Origin: Cyclospora cayetanensis
Taxonomy: Eukaryota; Apicomplexa; Conoidasida; Eucoccidiorida; Eimeriidae
NCBI RefSeq assembly: GCF_002999335.1
Contig: NW_020312043.1
Span: 79,541-143,540 of the forward strand
Direction of reading: 5' to 3'
DNA length: 64,000 nt
Part shown: positions 12,495 through 23,371 of the stretch, in pieces
Position numbering within the stretch: the stretch's first letter is position 1
How the letters are laid out: each line of letters opens with the position of its first letter
Translations under genes and position numbers: made by a program
The notes under the pieces: model-generated
Seen by the model: the letters and a program-made list of their open reading frames with translations, nothing else
Told to the model about the DNA's origin: nothing
Database searches by the model: none

Positions 12495-12665
12495 ATATTA
12501 TGTGCAACTAACTGTGAATGCCTGGGGCGCAGCTATGCGCACCCTAGTTGGCGTCCTCTTATTTCGGGAAGTCTGAGAGGTGGGGGTAAGGGAAGAAGCT
12601 CTTTCTTGAACAATACTCAATAACGGTGTAGTAATTTGTACTGGGCATGGTCACCTTGGACAGAG
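12495..12665 (+). repeat. LTR-like repeat, copy B (3' of the plus element)
   Basis: GTGCAACTAACTGTGAATGC at about 12501 matches GTGCAACTAGCTGTGAATCC at 21485. The following GCAGCTATGCGCACC, CGGGAAGTCTGAG and CTCAATAACG blocks also align with the other copies in the same order. Confidence 0.65.
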
Positions 12666-12869
12666 CGGTACACCTCAGATAGACCTGAGATAAGCCACTG
12701 CTAGAAGAAGCTGCTTGTCTACATTGTGGCATCTGCAAACCAAAGTTTCATTTTTCTTCATCTACCGAGTTGTATACCCTCTCCTCTGCTTCAGCTCCCT
12801 CAGGTCTCCTAAAGTTTGCTGTGGGGCTTATCTCGGCACAAGCCGATGTCAGGACTTTTATGCATTCTG

Positions 12870-13255
12870 AGACTGTAGTAATCCTTGCAGGCAGACGGCT
12901 TACTCCATAGGGATATATTCACCGCCAAAAGCCTATCCCTTTAACAAACTTTGGGCATGGGGGCGAAAAAAAAACAAGATACAGTTTAGACCGGCTGCTG
13001 AAATCATCTAATAACTGCCCATCCTCACAGCCGCCAATTTTTTCTAGGTAGCGAAAGCTCATCGACGCATTCATAAACTTTGTATCGAAGCATAACTCAT
13101 GCCGTTCTACCAGCTATGGAGCTAGTACGTTCATATAAGCTTGCAGGTTGCCGTGGGCCACCTCAACAGGCGTTGTGCCACATTGTATTTCCATCTTCAG
13201 AGGCTTCTAACTCAGCCTGCTGCCAAAGAAAATAATATTCTTGCATGATCAAGTA
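12870..13255 (-). repeat. third copy of the retroelement leader/gag-start segment
   Basis: The plus strand here aligns with the plus strand at 46065-46445 and with the complement of 7780-8195. Shared blocks include CTCAACAGGCGTTGTG at 13168-13183 and GCAGGCAGACGG near 12890. It is therefore in minus orientation, opposite to the element it abuts, and has no pol attached. This suggests a truncated insertion or a rearrangement. Confidence 0.6.
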
Positions 13256-14628
13256 GATCGATAAAAACCAGACAACTTCTATATGAATATATGACATCTA
13301 TTTGCTTGCACAGCCTGTGAATGAGCGGGTAACAGCTATGTTGGAGCACGCGGAGCCATCAACTGGAACGCTTCGTCGAAGGCCTCCGCAGACTGGCTCT
13401 CATAACCAGGCTCAATACTGCCTAAGTAGTACGTTATTGAGTGTATTCCAAAGAGCTTCCTCTTTCACTTGCTGCATTTCACAGTGTTTCCACACGAGGG
13501 GAGGAGAGCTACCATGCAGGTAGTTGCACTTTCAATGCACTCCGAGCTTTTCAAGGTAGCTGCACTTCGCATCTAGCGCACAAGTACTCAACGTCCTCTC
13601 TGGGTATATCAAGCTAGCAAGCTACTGCACTGAACATGACATAAGGCAATTCTTTGTTAATTCTCAGTTCAAACTAGGCTAGTGTCGAGTAACGGGTCCA
13701 GGAGTAGTTCAGATCGGGACAGACTGCCCTTGTTATTCCTTCATAGCCTCTAATGCTCTGTTTTCTGACGCGAAGTATCAAGGCGCAGCCACCCTCAAGC
13801 ACAAGCTTGCCTGACTTTGGTGTCTCACGCAGCCGCGAATGGGAGCTGCAATATAAGCATAAGCACCTTACTCACTAGACAAGAAACGACACGCCTCATT
13901 TGAAGCGTTTTTATCCCAAACTCCTAGCCACTTCATTGAAGACGTAAAGAGCAGCCTGCTGATGTTTGTTCTCCTTGCTGCCACTCCAAAATCTGCAGAC
14001 CCAATAAATTAATTTGCGGGGCTACAAGGGATCGCCAAGGAGGCGCTTTAAGGATTTACGGCTTGCTCAAAAGGGAGTTTCGAGTGGTTTGAAGATGGCC
14101 TTTGAACATCAAATATCAAGAGCCAAAGGTTTTCAAAAACAAGCACACGGTCAATCAAGATTTCAAGGATTGCAGACACACTGCACGCAGACAAAGGAAA
14201 GGCCCATAATTTAGGATTTTGCTCCCTGGAGGTGCACAGTTCTTGCCATCCACCGCAACTGACACCAGAAGATAACCCCTGTGAAAGCTCTGCCTTGCGT
14301 AAGGAAGCCCCCGTTTGCATGCCCGACTCTGAATCCTTAAATAGTGGAGCCTCTTCCTCGGAAAACGCCGGCAGCAAAGGGCTGTAATCAAAGCCTAAGG
14401 CCCCCATAAAACTCGCCACGATATGATAAATACTGTCTTAAAGGAGAAAGAAGCCGTTGAGTTCCCACGCAAAACGAATGCAAGAACAGGGCCCCGCCTC
14501 AGCGCCCCAGTGGCAGAAACCCTTAGGCCGAACACTGAAATCCCCTAAATTCTGAGCTGCCAGTCATAAACCCCGGACCCGACACCTGAAATCTGCTTAA
14601 GCTCAACAACAGACGTTTCCGGAAAGCG
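13256..14628. other. gene-poor stretch, no supported gene
   Basis: Repeat-poor DNA with short ORFs. A 123-codon frame on the minus strand (14048-14419) has no recognised motif and could be a 3' exon or chance. Confidence 0.35.
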
Positions 14629-15045
14629 CTATTTCTCTCGAAAAGCTCCGCTCCGTTCCCCATCTGCTGCATGGAGGCAGTCCAGTCTGTGTGCCCTCCA
14701 GCCCCAGTTCCCAAAGCCCAAACCTTCAAGCTTAAACCCCATAAACACCAATTCAGAAAACTGCAGGCTCCGGCCTTTTTTTGCCTGTCTACTTGAGCAA
14801 GAGAGCGTACATAAGGAGGGAGGGAGCAGGGGCACCGCCAGTAGGGCCCTCCTTAACAGCAGCGGTTCAAGGAAGTTCCCAGTGTAGATGCAGCAACAAG
14901 CGCAATGCTGACCAGCTGCTTGGCGAAGGCTGCGCAGACTTTCCGTGATGTACTGGCGATTCTTCTCCTTGGCGTCCGCTACGACATCAAGGAAATCATA
15001 GAGCAAGAGACTCCCGACAAAAGGGATCTTCCCGAGGAGGCCCAT
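14629..15045 (-). CDS. possible small protein, unrecognised (138 aa)
   Basis: Open frame from an ATG. The first 45 residues look protein-like: a Gly/Leu-rich hydrophobic start (GLLGKIPFVGSLLLYDFLD) followed by a charged amphipathic helix (DAKEKNRQYITESLRSLRQ). The remainder has a hydrophobic Leu/Pro stretch and a basic tail and is less convincing, so a splice site after residue 45 is possible. The size and N-terminal hydrophobic segment would suit a small mitochondrial membrane subunit, but this is a guess. No ortholog was recognised and the plus-strand frame overlaps it. Confidence 0.3.
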   Translation of the reverse strand: MGLLGKIPFVGSLLLYDFLDVVADAKEKNRQYITESLRSLRQAAGQHCACCCIYTGNFLEPLLLRRALLAVPLLPPSLCTLSCSSRQAKKGRSLQFSELVFMGFKLEGLGFGNWGWRAHRLDCLHAADGERSGAFREK

Positions 15046-16747
15046 GAAATTTCATTGGGGCCTCTGATCGTAGAGGGCCCCTACGACTGTTCCAGAGGGC
15101 TGCCTCCTTTTAGCAGTCCCCCTCTGCATGGTAGAATTCCCATACTGGTGAACGGAGGAAATGCCCGAGGAAGAATTCCCTGCGCACCCCCCCAGGGCAA
15201 GGTTCGGCGTAAGGGCTGTTCGACGGCAGAAATGCAAGTCATCCTGCTGTGACAGTGTGCACTGGTCCTACAGACGGGCTTCAGATAGGTGTGCCATCCA
15301 CGCATATGAAAGGTTGTTTGACACGTTCATGTGTAGGCACTGAGCAGCGAAGGCAGGCCAAAGGGCCTCCGTGCCAGGCAAAGAAGACAGCAGCGCGCAA
15401 ACGGCGCGTTTGGGAGGCTGCAGCTAAGCGGCAGCTGCTGTCTCGGCCTGACTGCGCTACCAAATCACGTGTTACGTAGGTAGTGCTGTGCGTTATCGCC
15501 TCGGCCGCCGTAAATGTTTGAGTGCGGTGCTTCTTCCTCGCACGCACGGCAGTACGCCTCTTGCACTTCCCCTCTTAGGGCAACTCCGCCCTCCGTGTTC
15601 GGAAGCCTTTTAACTTGAGTGCCGAGAGAGGTGAGAGAAGTAAAAAGGGAAGCGCTATAGTGATTGCCTAGGGTGTTTCCCCAAGCAGCACAAGCTGCAA
15701 ACAATGGCCTTCACCGGTGCCTGCAGTGCCGCTGTTGCCGTTTCTGTGGACCCATCGGCGTAACCGCAGAAGCCGTTGCCTCCTGCAGCCACTGCCGTGG
15801 AGGACTGCAGGAATTCCTCCACTGTAGCACTCGGTCCTAGAGCTTGCAGTGGAGAAAAAGACTTGCTTTGCCCGCTTGGCGAGGCTGGTAAACAGACAAA
15901 CAAGCGCCTCCGGCGTCGTTTGGCTTTTGAAATAGGGAGTTCATTCCTTTGGGCGGGGAAACTACGAATCTTCGTGCTACGTGGCTATTTAAAAAGGGGG
16001 CGTAGGATCGCGAAGCAGGGGAGCTTTGGTTCCGTAGTCTGGGAACTAGCACCTGGGCTTTGCAGTCTGGAGTCTCACGCATTAGGCGGCAGCCTTCCAG
16101 CATGAGAGCTCAGGTCTCGAATCTAGGAGGGGGCTTAGCACAGGCTGTCGTGTCGAGTTCAGTGTGGAGGGTCTAGAGGCGTTCTAGCGAGATTTGAATC
16201 CCAGCTAACCTTTCAGGGTTGGGGCCTCCCCCTAGCACGGGCAGGAGTTTCGGGTTGGCGGTGGGGAAATTGGGGTGAAATTGGCGACTCTAGAGTCTCT
16301 GTGTTAGCAGATGTAACTTGAATTCTGAATTGAAGGTGAAGGGTTCTGGAACGGTCAGGCTGTGTGCACTCCAGCTGGGTGCGCTTTTTTGCAGTCCGAA
16401 TGTCCGCTATGAACAGATTCGGTTCTAAAAATATGCTGCCGAAAGAAAAGAGAGGCGAAATTGAGGGCGGAATGGATTTGCTTGGTCTGAAACGGCTCAG
16501 CAAGACGCGCTCAAGGCTGTAGCAGCCCCAGCAGTCAAGTGTGTGCATCCAAGCCCTTGCTGCACGTGTCTGCTCCATTAGCCCGACTGAAGCCCCTAAA
16601 ATCCTGATTTAATAATGCCTGTGCAGTCAATTTCAAGTCGCCAACCCTGAGCAAGAGAGCGCATGGTCTCAGTATGAGCCTGGACCAAAGGCTCCGTGGA
16701 ATCAGCTAAGATTTCGAAGAAAGAGGGCCTCCTCCGCAGCCCTCCAG
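15046..16747. other. intergenic, no supported gene
   Basis: Moderately GC-rich with several overlapping short ORFs on both strands and no motif. It contains the upstream region of the gene at 16748. Confidence 0.35.
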
Positions 16748-18725
16748 ATGGCAGCCCCCGTCGAAGGGGCTGCTTTTGAGGAGCTTCCGTGGGGGGGGGG
16801 CCCCCCCTTGGAGGGGCCCTTTCCGGGGGGGGCCTCGTTTGCTGGAGACCCCCTGACGGTGCCTTTGTTAGGACCCCTGTGCAGCCTTTTGGCCTTGCTT
16901 GGAGGGGCGGTGAGCCTCCTTTTCGTGCGTGCCTTTAGGAAGACGCATCCTGCGTTTGTTGCCAAGGTAAGGAACCTCGACCCCGCAGGGCCCTTCCCCT
17001 CTTCCGTTCCCCGCCAAATCGTGCGCGCGAGCCTTTGGCAGTCTGCCGCAGCCGCCGGCTGCTGCTCGCTCGTGGGGCTGCATGCAGCAGTGCGAATTGT
17101 GCGCTGGCGTCGCTGACGCGTGCAGCGCAAAGGCGCGCACGCTGCCGCTACAGCGGCCAAACGCGGGAGGGAAGGAAGGGAGAAAGGAGGCCGTGAAGCC
17201 TCTTGCTGGTCCTTTCCTCGCCCCCTCGCCGTACTGCATCTGCTCTCCCCGTATGTGTGCCGTTGCAGCTATTGGCTGCATGCTGCTTCGTCCTCCCGAT
17301 CGCAGCAGCTGCTCTCCTGATCTACACGGCACCTCCTCCGGCAGCGCTCAAGGAGGTCCTAGCCGCTGTGAGGACTGCGCCCGGGGGAAGCCTTGCCGAG
17401 GAAGCTTTCGCAGAGGCTGCAGCGCACTTGGAGCCTCCAAGAGGTGGTGAGAATGCCGCAGAAAGCGCTCGTAGGGGGGCCCCCCCAGTCTCTTCAGGCT
17501 TGCCCCTCGGCAGCATGGAGGCCTCGGAGAAGGGCCCTACTGAGACGCCGACGGCGGACAGAACCTTCGACTCGGTGGCGTTCGCTTGGGGCTTGGTGCT
17601 TGCATGCGCTTGGAATTGGCGGCGCCTCGTCTGCCTTGCTGCCGCTTCTCTGGTCCTGCTGAAGGCCGTCCCCAGCCTTCTCTCGTTGGCTGCCCCCGCG
17701 ACAGCTAGCTGCGCAGCAGCTGAAGCAGTCGCAGCCTCAGCGGGAACCCCTCAGGAGCTCGCGCTGCTGACGCTCGCAACAGGAGCGACAGAAAAAGCGT
17801 CTCTTCTGTCGGCTGTGGCGTCACAGGCTGTCCTTTGGAAAAGTCAAAAAGGCCAAAGGCTTTGGACCGGTGCCTTGGCGCTGCAGTTCGTCCTCCTGGC
17901 AAGTTATTTGGCCTAACTTCCAAACAAATAGCGTCCTATGAGTCCTCCTGACTGATCCTGCTCTGTCTGTACATACGTACACATATATATATCTATATCT
18001 ATGTACATATATATATTTATATATACACATATATATCTATGTACATATCTATATTTGTATGTATTTATATGTATATGTTCCGCGGTACTGGCGGTGCACG
18101 GGCCGCTCTTCTTTGCCCGTGTGTGCTGTTGCTGCTACTGCCGCTGTTGTTGTTTCGTTGTACAAGCGTGATGAGGACGCCGCTGCTCTTGCTGCTCTTG
18201 CTGCAGGTACTGATTCCGTCTGTCGCTGTTGCTGCTTGGCCTTTCATGCCTCCCGCTGCAACACCTGCTGCAGTGTGGGCTTCTGGACCTGTTCTGCCTT
18301 CTGGAGCTGCTGCTGCAGCTGCCGCGGCAGCTGCAGCGGAGGATCTGCTGCAGTGGCGAAGCGGCGCTTTGCAGCTGTTACTCAAACGCTTCATGATAGA
18401 AGCTCCAGCGGCTGCAGCTGCCGCGGCTCACGCCATCAACCCTTCCTTGCTGCTCTGCTGGGCAATGCTGCTCACTCTCCCCCTTTGTTTGCTGCCTTCT
18501 TTTGCCGCCACGAGAGCGACTCTCTGCTGGTGCTGCAGTTACGGTGCTCTCGCTCGCCTCCCCTCTCTCATCGGCATCAGCAGCGATGCAAGGGCCGCCC
18601 CCTCCTGGGGGTTCGCGGATGTGCTGCTGCTACTGCTGCTGACAGTCGAAGCCTCCGGCTTGTTAAAGCGGCTGATCGAGCCGCACTCGGTGAGAAGCCC
18701 TGTGCGTTTGCTGCAGACGCTCTAG
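16748..18725 (+). CDS. multi-pass membrane protein, three exons (455 aa)
   Basis: Model: exons 16748-16966, 17269-17898 and 18207-18725, all phase 0, total 456 codons with stop TAG. Intron 1 has a good GTAAGG donor and a GTTGCAG acceptor. Intron 2 uses a GC donor (CTG|GCAAGT) and a CTGCAG acceptor. That join fuses FVLL to VLIPSVAVAAW into one clean membrane span, which is why I prefer it over stopping at the TAA at 17914. About six hydrophobic spans are visible: one in exon 1 (LCSLLALLGGAVSLLFV), one opening exon 2 (LLAACCFVLPIAAAALLIY), one or two in mid exon 2, one across the exon 2/3 join, and two in exon 3. Ala-rich linkers separate them. No family was recognised; an organelle or endomembrane protein is likely. 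Confidence 0.6.
16788..16845. repeat. G-run/C-run palindromic tract
   Basis: Runs of ten G and seven C in near-mirror arrangement lie inside exon 1 of the membrane-protein gene and encode a Gly/Pro-rich turn region. It is prone to sequencing error; a one-base slip would change the exon 1 frame. Confidence 0.6.
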
Positions 18726-18755
18726 ATCCTCGTGATGCACGCCATCCGGTTTCCT

Positions 18756-19056
18756 GTTGTGTATGTATGTTGTCTATGTTTGTATGTTTTGTATGTTTGT
18801 ATGTTTTGTATGTTTTGTATGTTTTGTATGCATGTATGTTGTCTATGTGTGTATGTTTTGTATGTATGTGTTTTGTATATATATATATATATATGTGTAT
18901 GTATCTCTTGTATGTATGTATTGTCTGTTGCGCATATATGCTGTATATGTTTTATATGTATGTATGTTGTGTATGCATGTCTGCCGTGGCTGTATGTGTG
19001 TTGTGTATGTATGTATGTATGTGTGTATGTGTGTGTGTATGTGTGTGTGTATGCGT
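18756..19056. repeat. TGTATGTTT/TGTATG microsatellite block
   Basis: About 300 bp of tandem TGTATG and TTTGTATG variants, just after the membrane-protein stop. Open frames on both strands here are artefacts of the repeat. Confidence 0.9.
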
Positions 19057-21483
19057 GCACCTTTACGGGCAGCAACGGCAGCAACAGCAGCAGTCGCAGC
19101 AGCAAAAGCCAGGGGGAGCTGACGCGCGGTGCCGCCAGCAGGTTAGATCCTTATTAATAGTGACCTTTGCCGTTACTTAGCAGGATGCACGCAAGCAAAT
19201 GAGGTAGTTCTCATGATGCGATCGGCCAGTGGCTGGGCGGGCTATTTGCCGAATGCTGATGTTCTACTGTTTGCACATGCATCTGAGGATCTCAAAATTC
19301 TGCGTAACGAAACCACCAACCTGTGCAGTGACTTTCAAGGTTTCTCATGTCTCGTTATTGAAGTCACCTTTGCGTGCTTCACATAGCGCTGCGTGAAGCA
19401 CACAGGTCCGTTGCACGGGTCGTATTGTGTGCAGAGAAGTCTGCTCCCCAAAGAGATGCATTTAGTCACCGAAGTGCTCGAGGGCGAAGTCCAGGTGGGC
19501 TGCTGCTGCTGCGGCTGCTGACGACGATGGTACTGCAGCTACTGCATGCACACACAAGCCACGTTTTTACGCGTCGTGCTGCCTGCTGCCATGCGCGCTG
19601 TCAGTAGTGGTCACACTTTTAGTTGTTCTGCTAAGCGCCTTTATGTCCACGGTGCTTTTTGGCAGGGTTCTGCGTCGTACGGCTTTTGTTCAGGGGACAG
19701 CGGCTTCCTTATACCGTGATTTGGATGGCGACGAAGCTGTCGAATTTTTCTCTGTTGATGCTTTCGGGTGGGTTTAAGAGATTAGGCTTGCGGATTGGGT
19801 GGGAGGGTCTCACGGCTGAGCGTGTGGGGTGCGTACCTAGTAATTCGGATGACGCGAGGCTGTAGCCGACGAAGCCTTAGGGCGTAGACTCGGTATTTGG
19901 CATCGAATTCGCGGCTTTTTGTGCGCTACAGCCGCCCCCAGAAGATACCAGTGGCCGCTTTGCAGCGCCTTGGACGCCGACCGCTCCCCAAGTTGCTCTG
20001 AAAGCGTAGGGTTCGCTAATTTAGCGCCTTGCTTGTAACAGCACGGCAGAGCAGCATCACCTCCCGTCCTGTCTTTCTAACCCCCCGCCGAGGTTCCAGC
20101 ACCGCTTAGTGGGTGGTGGCTTCTGGAGGATCTGCGGCATGCGGGGAGCCTTCATGTGAGTGCAGGGCTTCCCTGGGGAGCTCTCCCTTCCCAAGAAGGA
20201 GGGGCCCCCCAGAGGCCTGGAGCAAGCCAGTGTATGTGTTGATCTGGCGCTCTTGGGCATGTTGGCTGCTATGCCTTTTGTTAACTTTTTGGCTTTCTCA
20301 AGTACACAACTATGTGGTCCGCAAGTGCTTTTCGAGCACTGGGGGTCGCGGATGTAGCACTCTACATCGCCATCAGCAAATGCGCGTTTTGCGCTGCACT
20401 ATAGTACGCTTAGCGGCAACAATAAGGCGTGTGTTGCAACTGGTGCTCCCTCCAAAACGGAACGGCTGGTAGAGTCCAAATTGTACAAGTCCTTGGCTTT
20501 TGAAGCTAGTAAGCCTTCGTGGATAAGGCCCTAAAATGTGCTGGCTGGGCTGTCTAAAAGGCACTACGTGTGGGTGCGGCAGCTCTGATAGCGGGGTGGG
20601 GGCAGGGGGGCCGGGAGGGGCGTTCCCCTGGGGGGGATACGGGTGGTTGTGCCTTAATACAAATACCTAACTGTGCAAGGCTTTCCATTTATACTTGCCT
20701 ATTCCGCATGTTTTTTCTCCTGTCGTTACGGTCTCTGCCTTTTCTCCCTAGATAATTGGTGAGGCATGCGCTAAAACACAGCGCAGGGCCGCATCAAATG
20801 ACCCAGATACGTGAGCCTGATGTGACTCCTGACGCACAGCGTTTATGCTGTGACTTGATCCACGCTGTAACACCCCATCTAAGGTTCCATAGGGAGATAC
20901 TCAGCACCACACTCATTGCAGTACAGTAGAAAGTTATTCATCCTCTTACAGAAAAGCTTTGTCCTTCGCATTTTCCCCACCTCTAGGAGTTTTCCACAGG
21001 AGGGGAGAGTGATAGCTCGAGTGCGCGTAGATGCACCGGATAAGCACTTCTAGCGTTCACAAGCATAAAGTTTGAGTCTCCTACTATCGAGCTAAGAGTG
21101 GCTCGAAGTATGCAAAAAATATGAGAAAATACCAGTTCGCCAAATTCTTCAGGATTTTCCATCATGCTAGTCATATTAGCGATTAGCAAAGCGTAGCCTA
21201 GCCCACTACTTTTACTACAATTTGGCTTTGGCTATCGTCTAACGTGAGTCCCCGCTCCTTTCATGAAAATGGGAAAAAATGGCTGCAAATTTGAACCACA
21301 TAAATTCCAAACCTTGTGGAGGACTAAGACACGCTTTGGCATTTTGAATACACTAGTTATCCCCAGCTGACTAATGGTAGAAAGGTGACTCCTTGGTGTG
21401 GCTACTCATTGATCTTATGCGTTGCAGGGTAGCATCAAATCAGTACGGTATAGCTCAGCGTGGTGTGCCTGTGCACTGAATGA
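19057..21483. other. gene-poor stretch, no supported gene
   Basis: Short ORFs without motifs. GC-rich near 20050-20230 and 20580-20640, elsewhere repeat-poor. Confidence 0.35.
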
Positions 21484-21660
21484 GATGTGCAACTAGCTGT
21501 GAATCCTCCGAGAGGTTGAAGGGTGCAGCTACGCGCACTCTGGCTGCCTCTCTCCTGTGTGGGGAACCCTGAGGAATGGGGAAAGAAGAACCCTTCCATA
21601 CTCTACTCTCAATAACTTTGTTCAAATTTTTAGTTGGCTGAGAGGCTAAGTCTCGTTTTA
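21484..21660 (+). repeat. LTR-like repeat, copy C (apparently solo)
   Basis: Same ordered blocks as copies A and B: GTGCAACTAGCTGTGAATCC, GTGCAGCTACGCGCACTCTG, GGGAACCCTGAGG and CTCAATAACTTTGT (to about 21625). No pol remains were found next to it, so a solo LTR is the simplest reading. About 1 kb of unassigned DNA (21661-22664) follows before the Kazal gene. Confidence 0.6.
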
Positions 21661-22664
21661 TGGGGATCGGTGATGGGTGTTTTTAAGCCTGGATTCCTTC
21701 TGCGAGCAGCTGGAAACACACAAAAGATACCTCGCCTTGTCCCAGTCCCATCCCCGGCCTCAAAATCTGGACTGCAGATCCCTAGCCGTGAGTGGTGACA
21801 TGCCAGCTACAAATCTTCTAATTGCCAAACCATTCTGTACTACGAGGGTGCGTAGCGCTGAGCTTCTACGCTCTGCAGGGCGCAAATGGACCCTGTTCGG
21901 TAAATCCCCTATTGTTCTTGCATCTTTGATAGAAGCGATACATTTTTAGAACGGATTCCTAAGATATAATCTAGAACCCACGCATGTGAAGGGGAGCGTG
22001 CATACTAATCAAAACCCCTGCAGGGCTGAAGCCGGTGTGCCTTCGCAAAAGCGCAGAAACTGAGGGAAAGGCGAACAGTGCGGACGTTTTCAGTGCATTT
22101 GATTCGACCAAAGCCATAATTACGCTAGAAAATGTGCTTTATCTGGTAATCTCTTCTCTTTCGCTTATTGCAACGTCTCAGGTGTCTGTCCACCCCCCAG
22201 GCAGCGGCGAACTGCTGGTTTTGGCCAAGTTCTCCCGCTTTTTCGCGTTCTGCCTCTCCGGCGTTTCTACAGCTTCAAATTCTCTAGACAGTTCAAATTG
22301 CTCAGTCATTTTCCATCATACATAACGCCGATTTCAGTTAAAAGTACAAACTTTACCCCGCGGGAGGAAGCAGCAGGCAGGTGACCCAGACAGCTGCATA
22401 TGATTGAACGCACTTCAGTTTCCTCTACTCTGGGGACAGCCCGTGAAATATTCTTGGAAATATGCGTCAGTGATAAGAGAGTCGGCGATACCATGATTCT
22501 TTTTGCCAGGGTTTCACCCTGAATCGAAAATTTGCAGTGGACCATCCCAGCTATTGCAGCTCCACAAACACACCCGTTTTATTTCAGGTAACCGGCCACT
22601 CAAGCGCTGATCCAGGTGTATCTGCACCGCAGCGTTGCCCGAGGTGCACACTCATCTCGAGGAC

Positions 22665-23338
22665 ATGATGCTCGATTGGGATGAGCAACCCGCAGCCCCC
22701 CGCAAATCACCCGCACAACAGCTGCAGCAGTCTTCCGCTGCAAGCAACAGCGGGCCTATTTCGCCTTTAAGCCCTCTTATCAGGTGCAGCGTCCGAATCT
22801 ATTCTACAGGATCCCCCTGCCTGCGTCATTCCTGCTGTGCTCCTCCACCAAGCAGTACACACCGCCACGGGGGGCCCCCTGAAGGCCCTTCTAAAAACCG
22901 GCTACCGACGAGAGCCTTCAACGGTGCTAGGAAAAGCTCTTATATGTCTTCTGGCGCTGCTTCAGTGGCATCAGAAGAAACAACGCCTTCCAGAACTGAC
23001 GGCAGCACTACACATTTTGGTGGCAAGGCCTCCAAGACAACGCAGAGCACCAGCACGGCAGCGGCAACAGCTGCTACAGCAACGGCAGCGCTTAGAGTTC
23101 CTGTGATAAATGCAGCTGCCCATTTAAAGCGGATTTGGCTGGTTGCTGTCGCCTTTTTACTGCTGGTTTTAAAGGATACTGGAAGTGCTACGGCGGAAGC
23201 AATCATTAGGGGAACTGCTTCGAGTCCTGAGCAGCAGCAAGAGGGCGAAGGACGGCGCCTGCAGACAATTCCTGCTGTTGCGATGCAGCATCAAATGATG
23301 CAACAGCAACTCATGCAGCAACAGCTGCATCGGCGCGT

Positions 23339-23371
<33 letters not shown>

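Larger units (their letters stand above)
7475..12665 (+). mobile_element. degenerate Ty3/Gypsy (chromovirus-like) LTR retroelement
   Basis: Remains of a full-length element in the order expected on the plus strand: LTR-like sequence at about 7475-7690, a leader/gag-start segment shared with two other places in the window (7780-8195), a gag-region ORF, RT, RNase H, integrase, and a second LTR-like copy at about 12495-12665. The span of about 5.2 kb suits a Ty3/Gypsy element. All coding parts are broken by stops and frameshifts, so it is a fossil. The pol motifs match the minus-strand element at 41660-47040, so both belong to one family. Boundaries are approximate; no target-site duplication was worked out. 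Confidence 0.75.

Noticed and set aside
18722..19180. Long Tyr/Cys/Val or Thr/His open frames on both strands
   Set aside because: They are read through TGTATG microsatellite; composition follows the repeat and no domain is present. The same applies at 33417-33815, 35025-35492 and 54265-54576.
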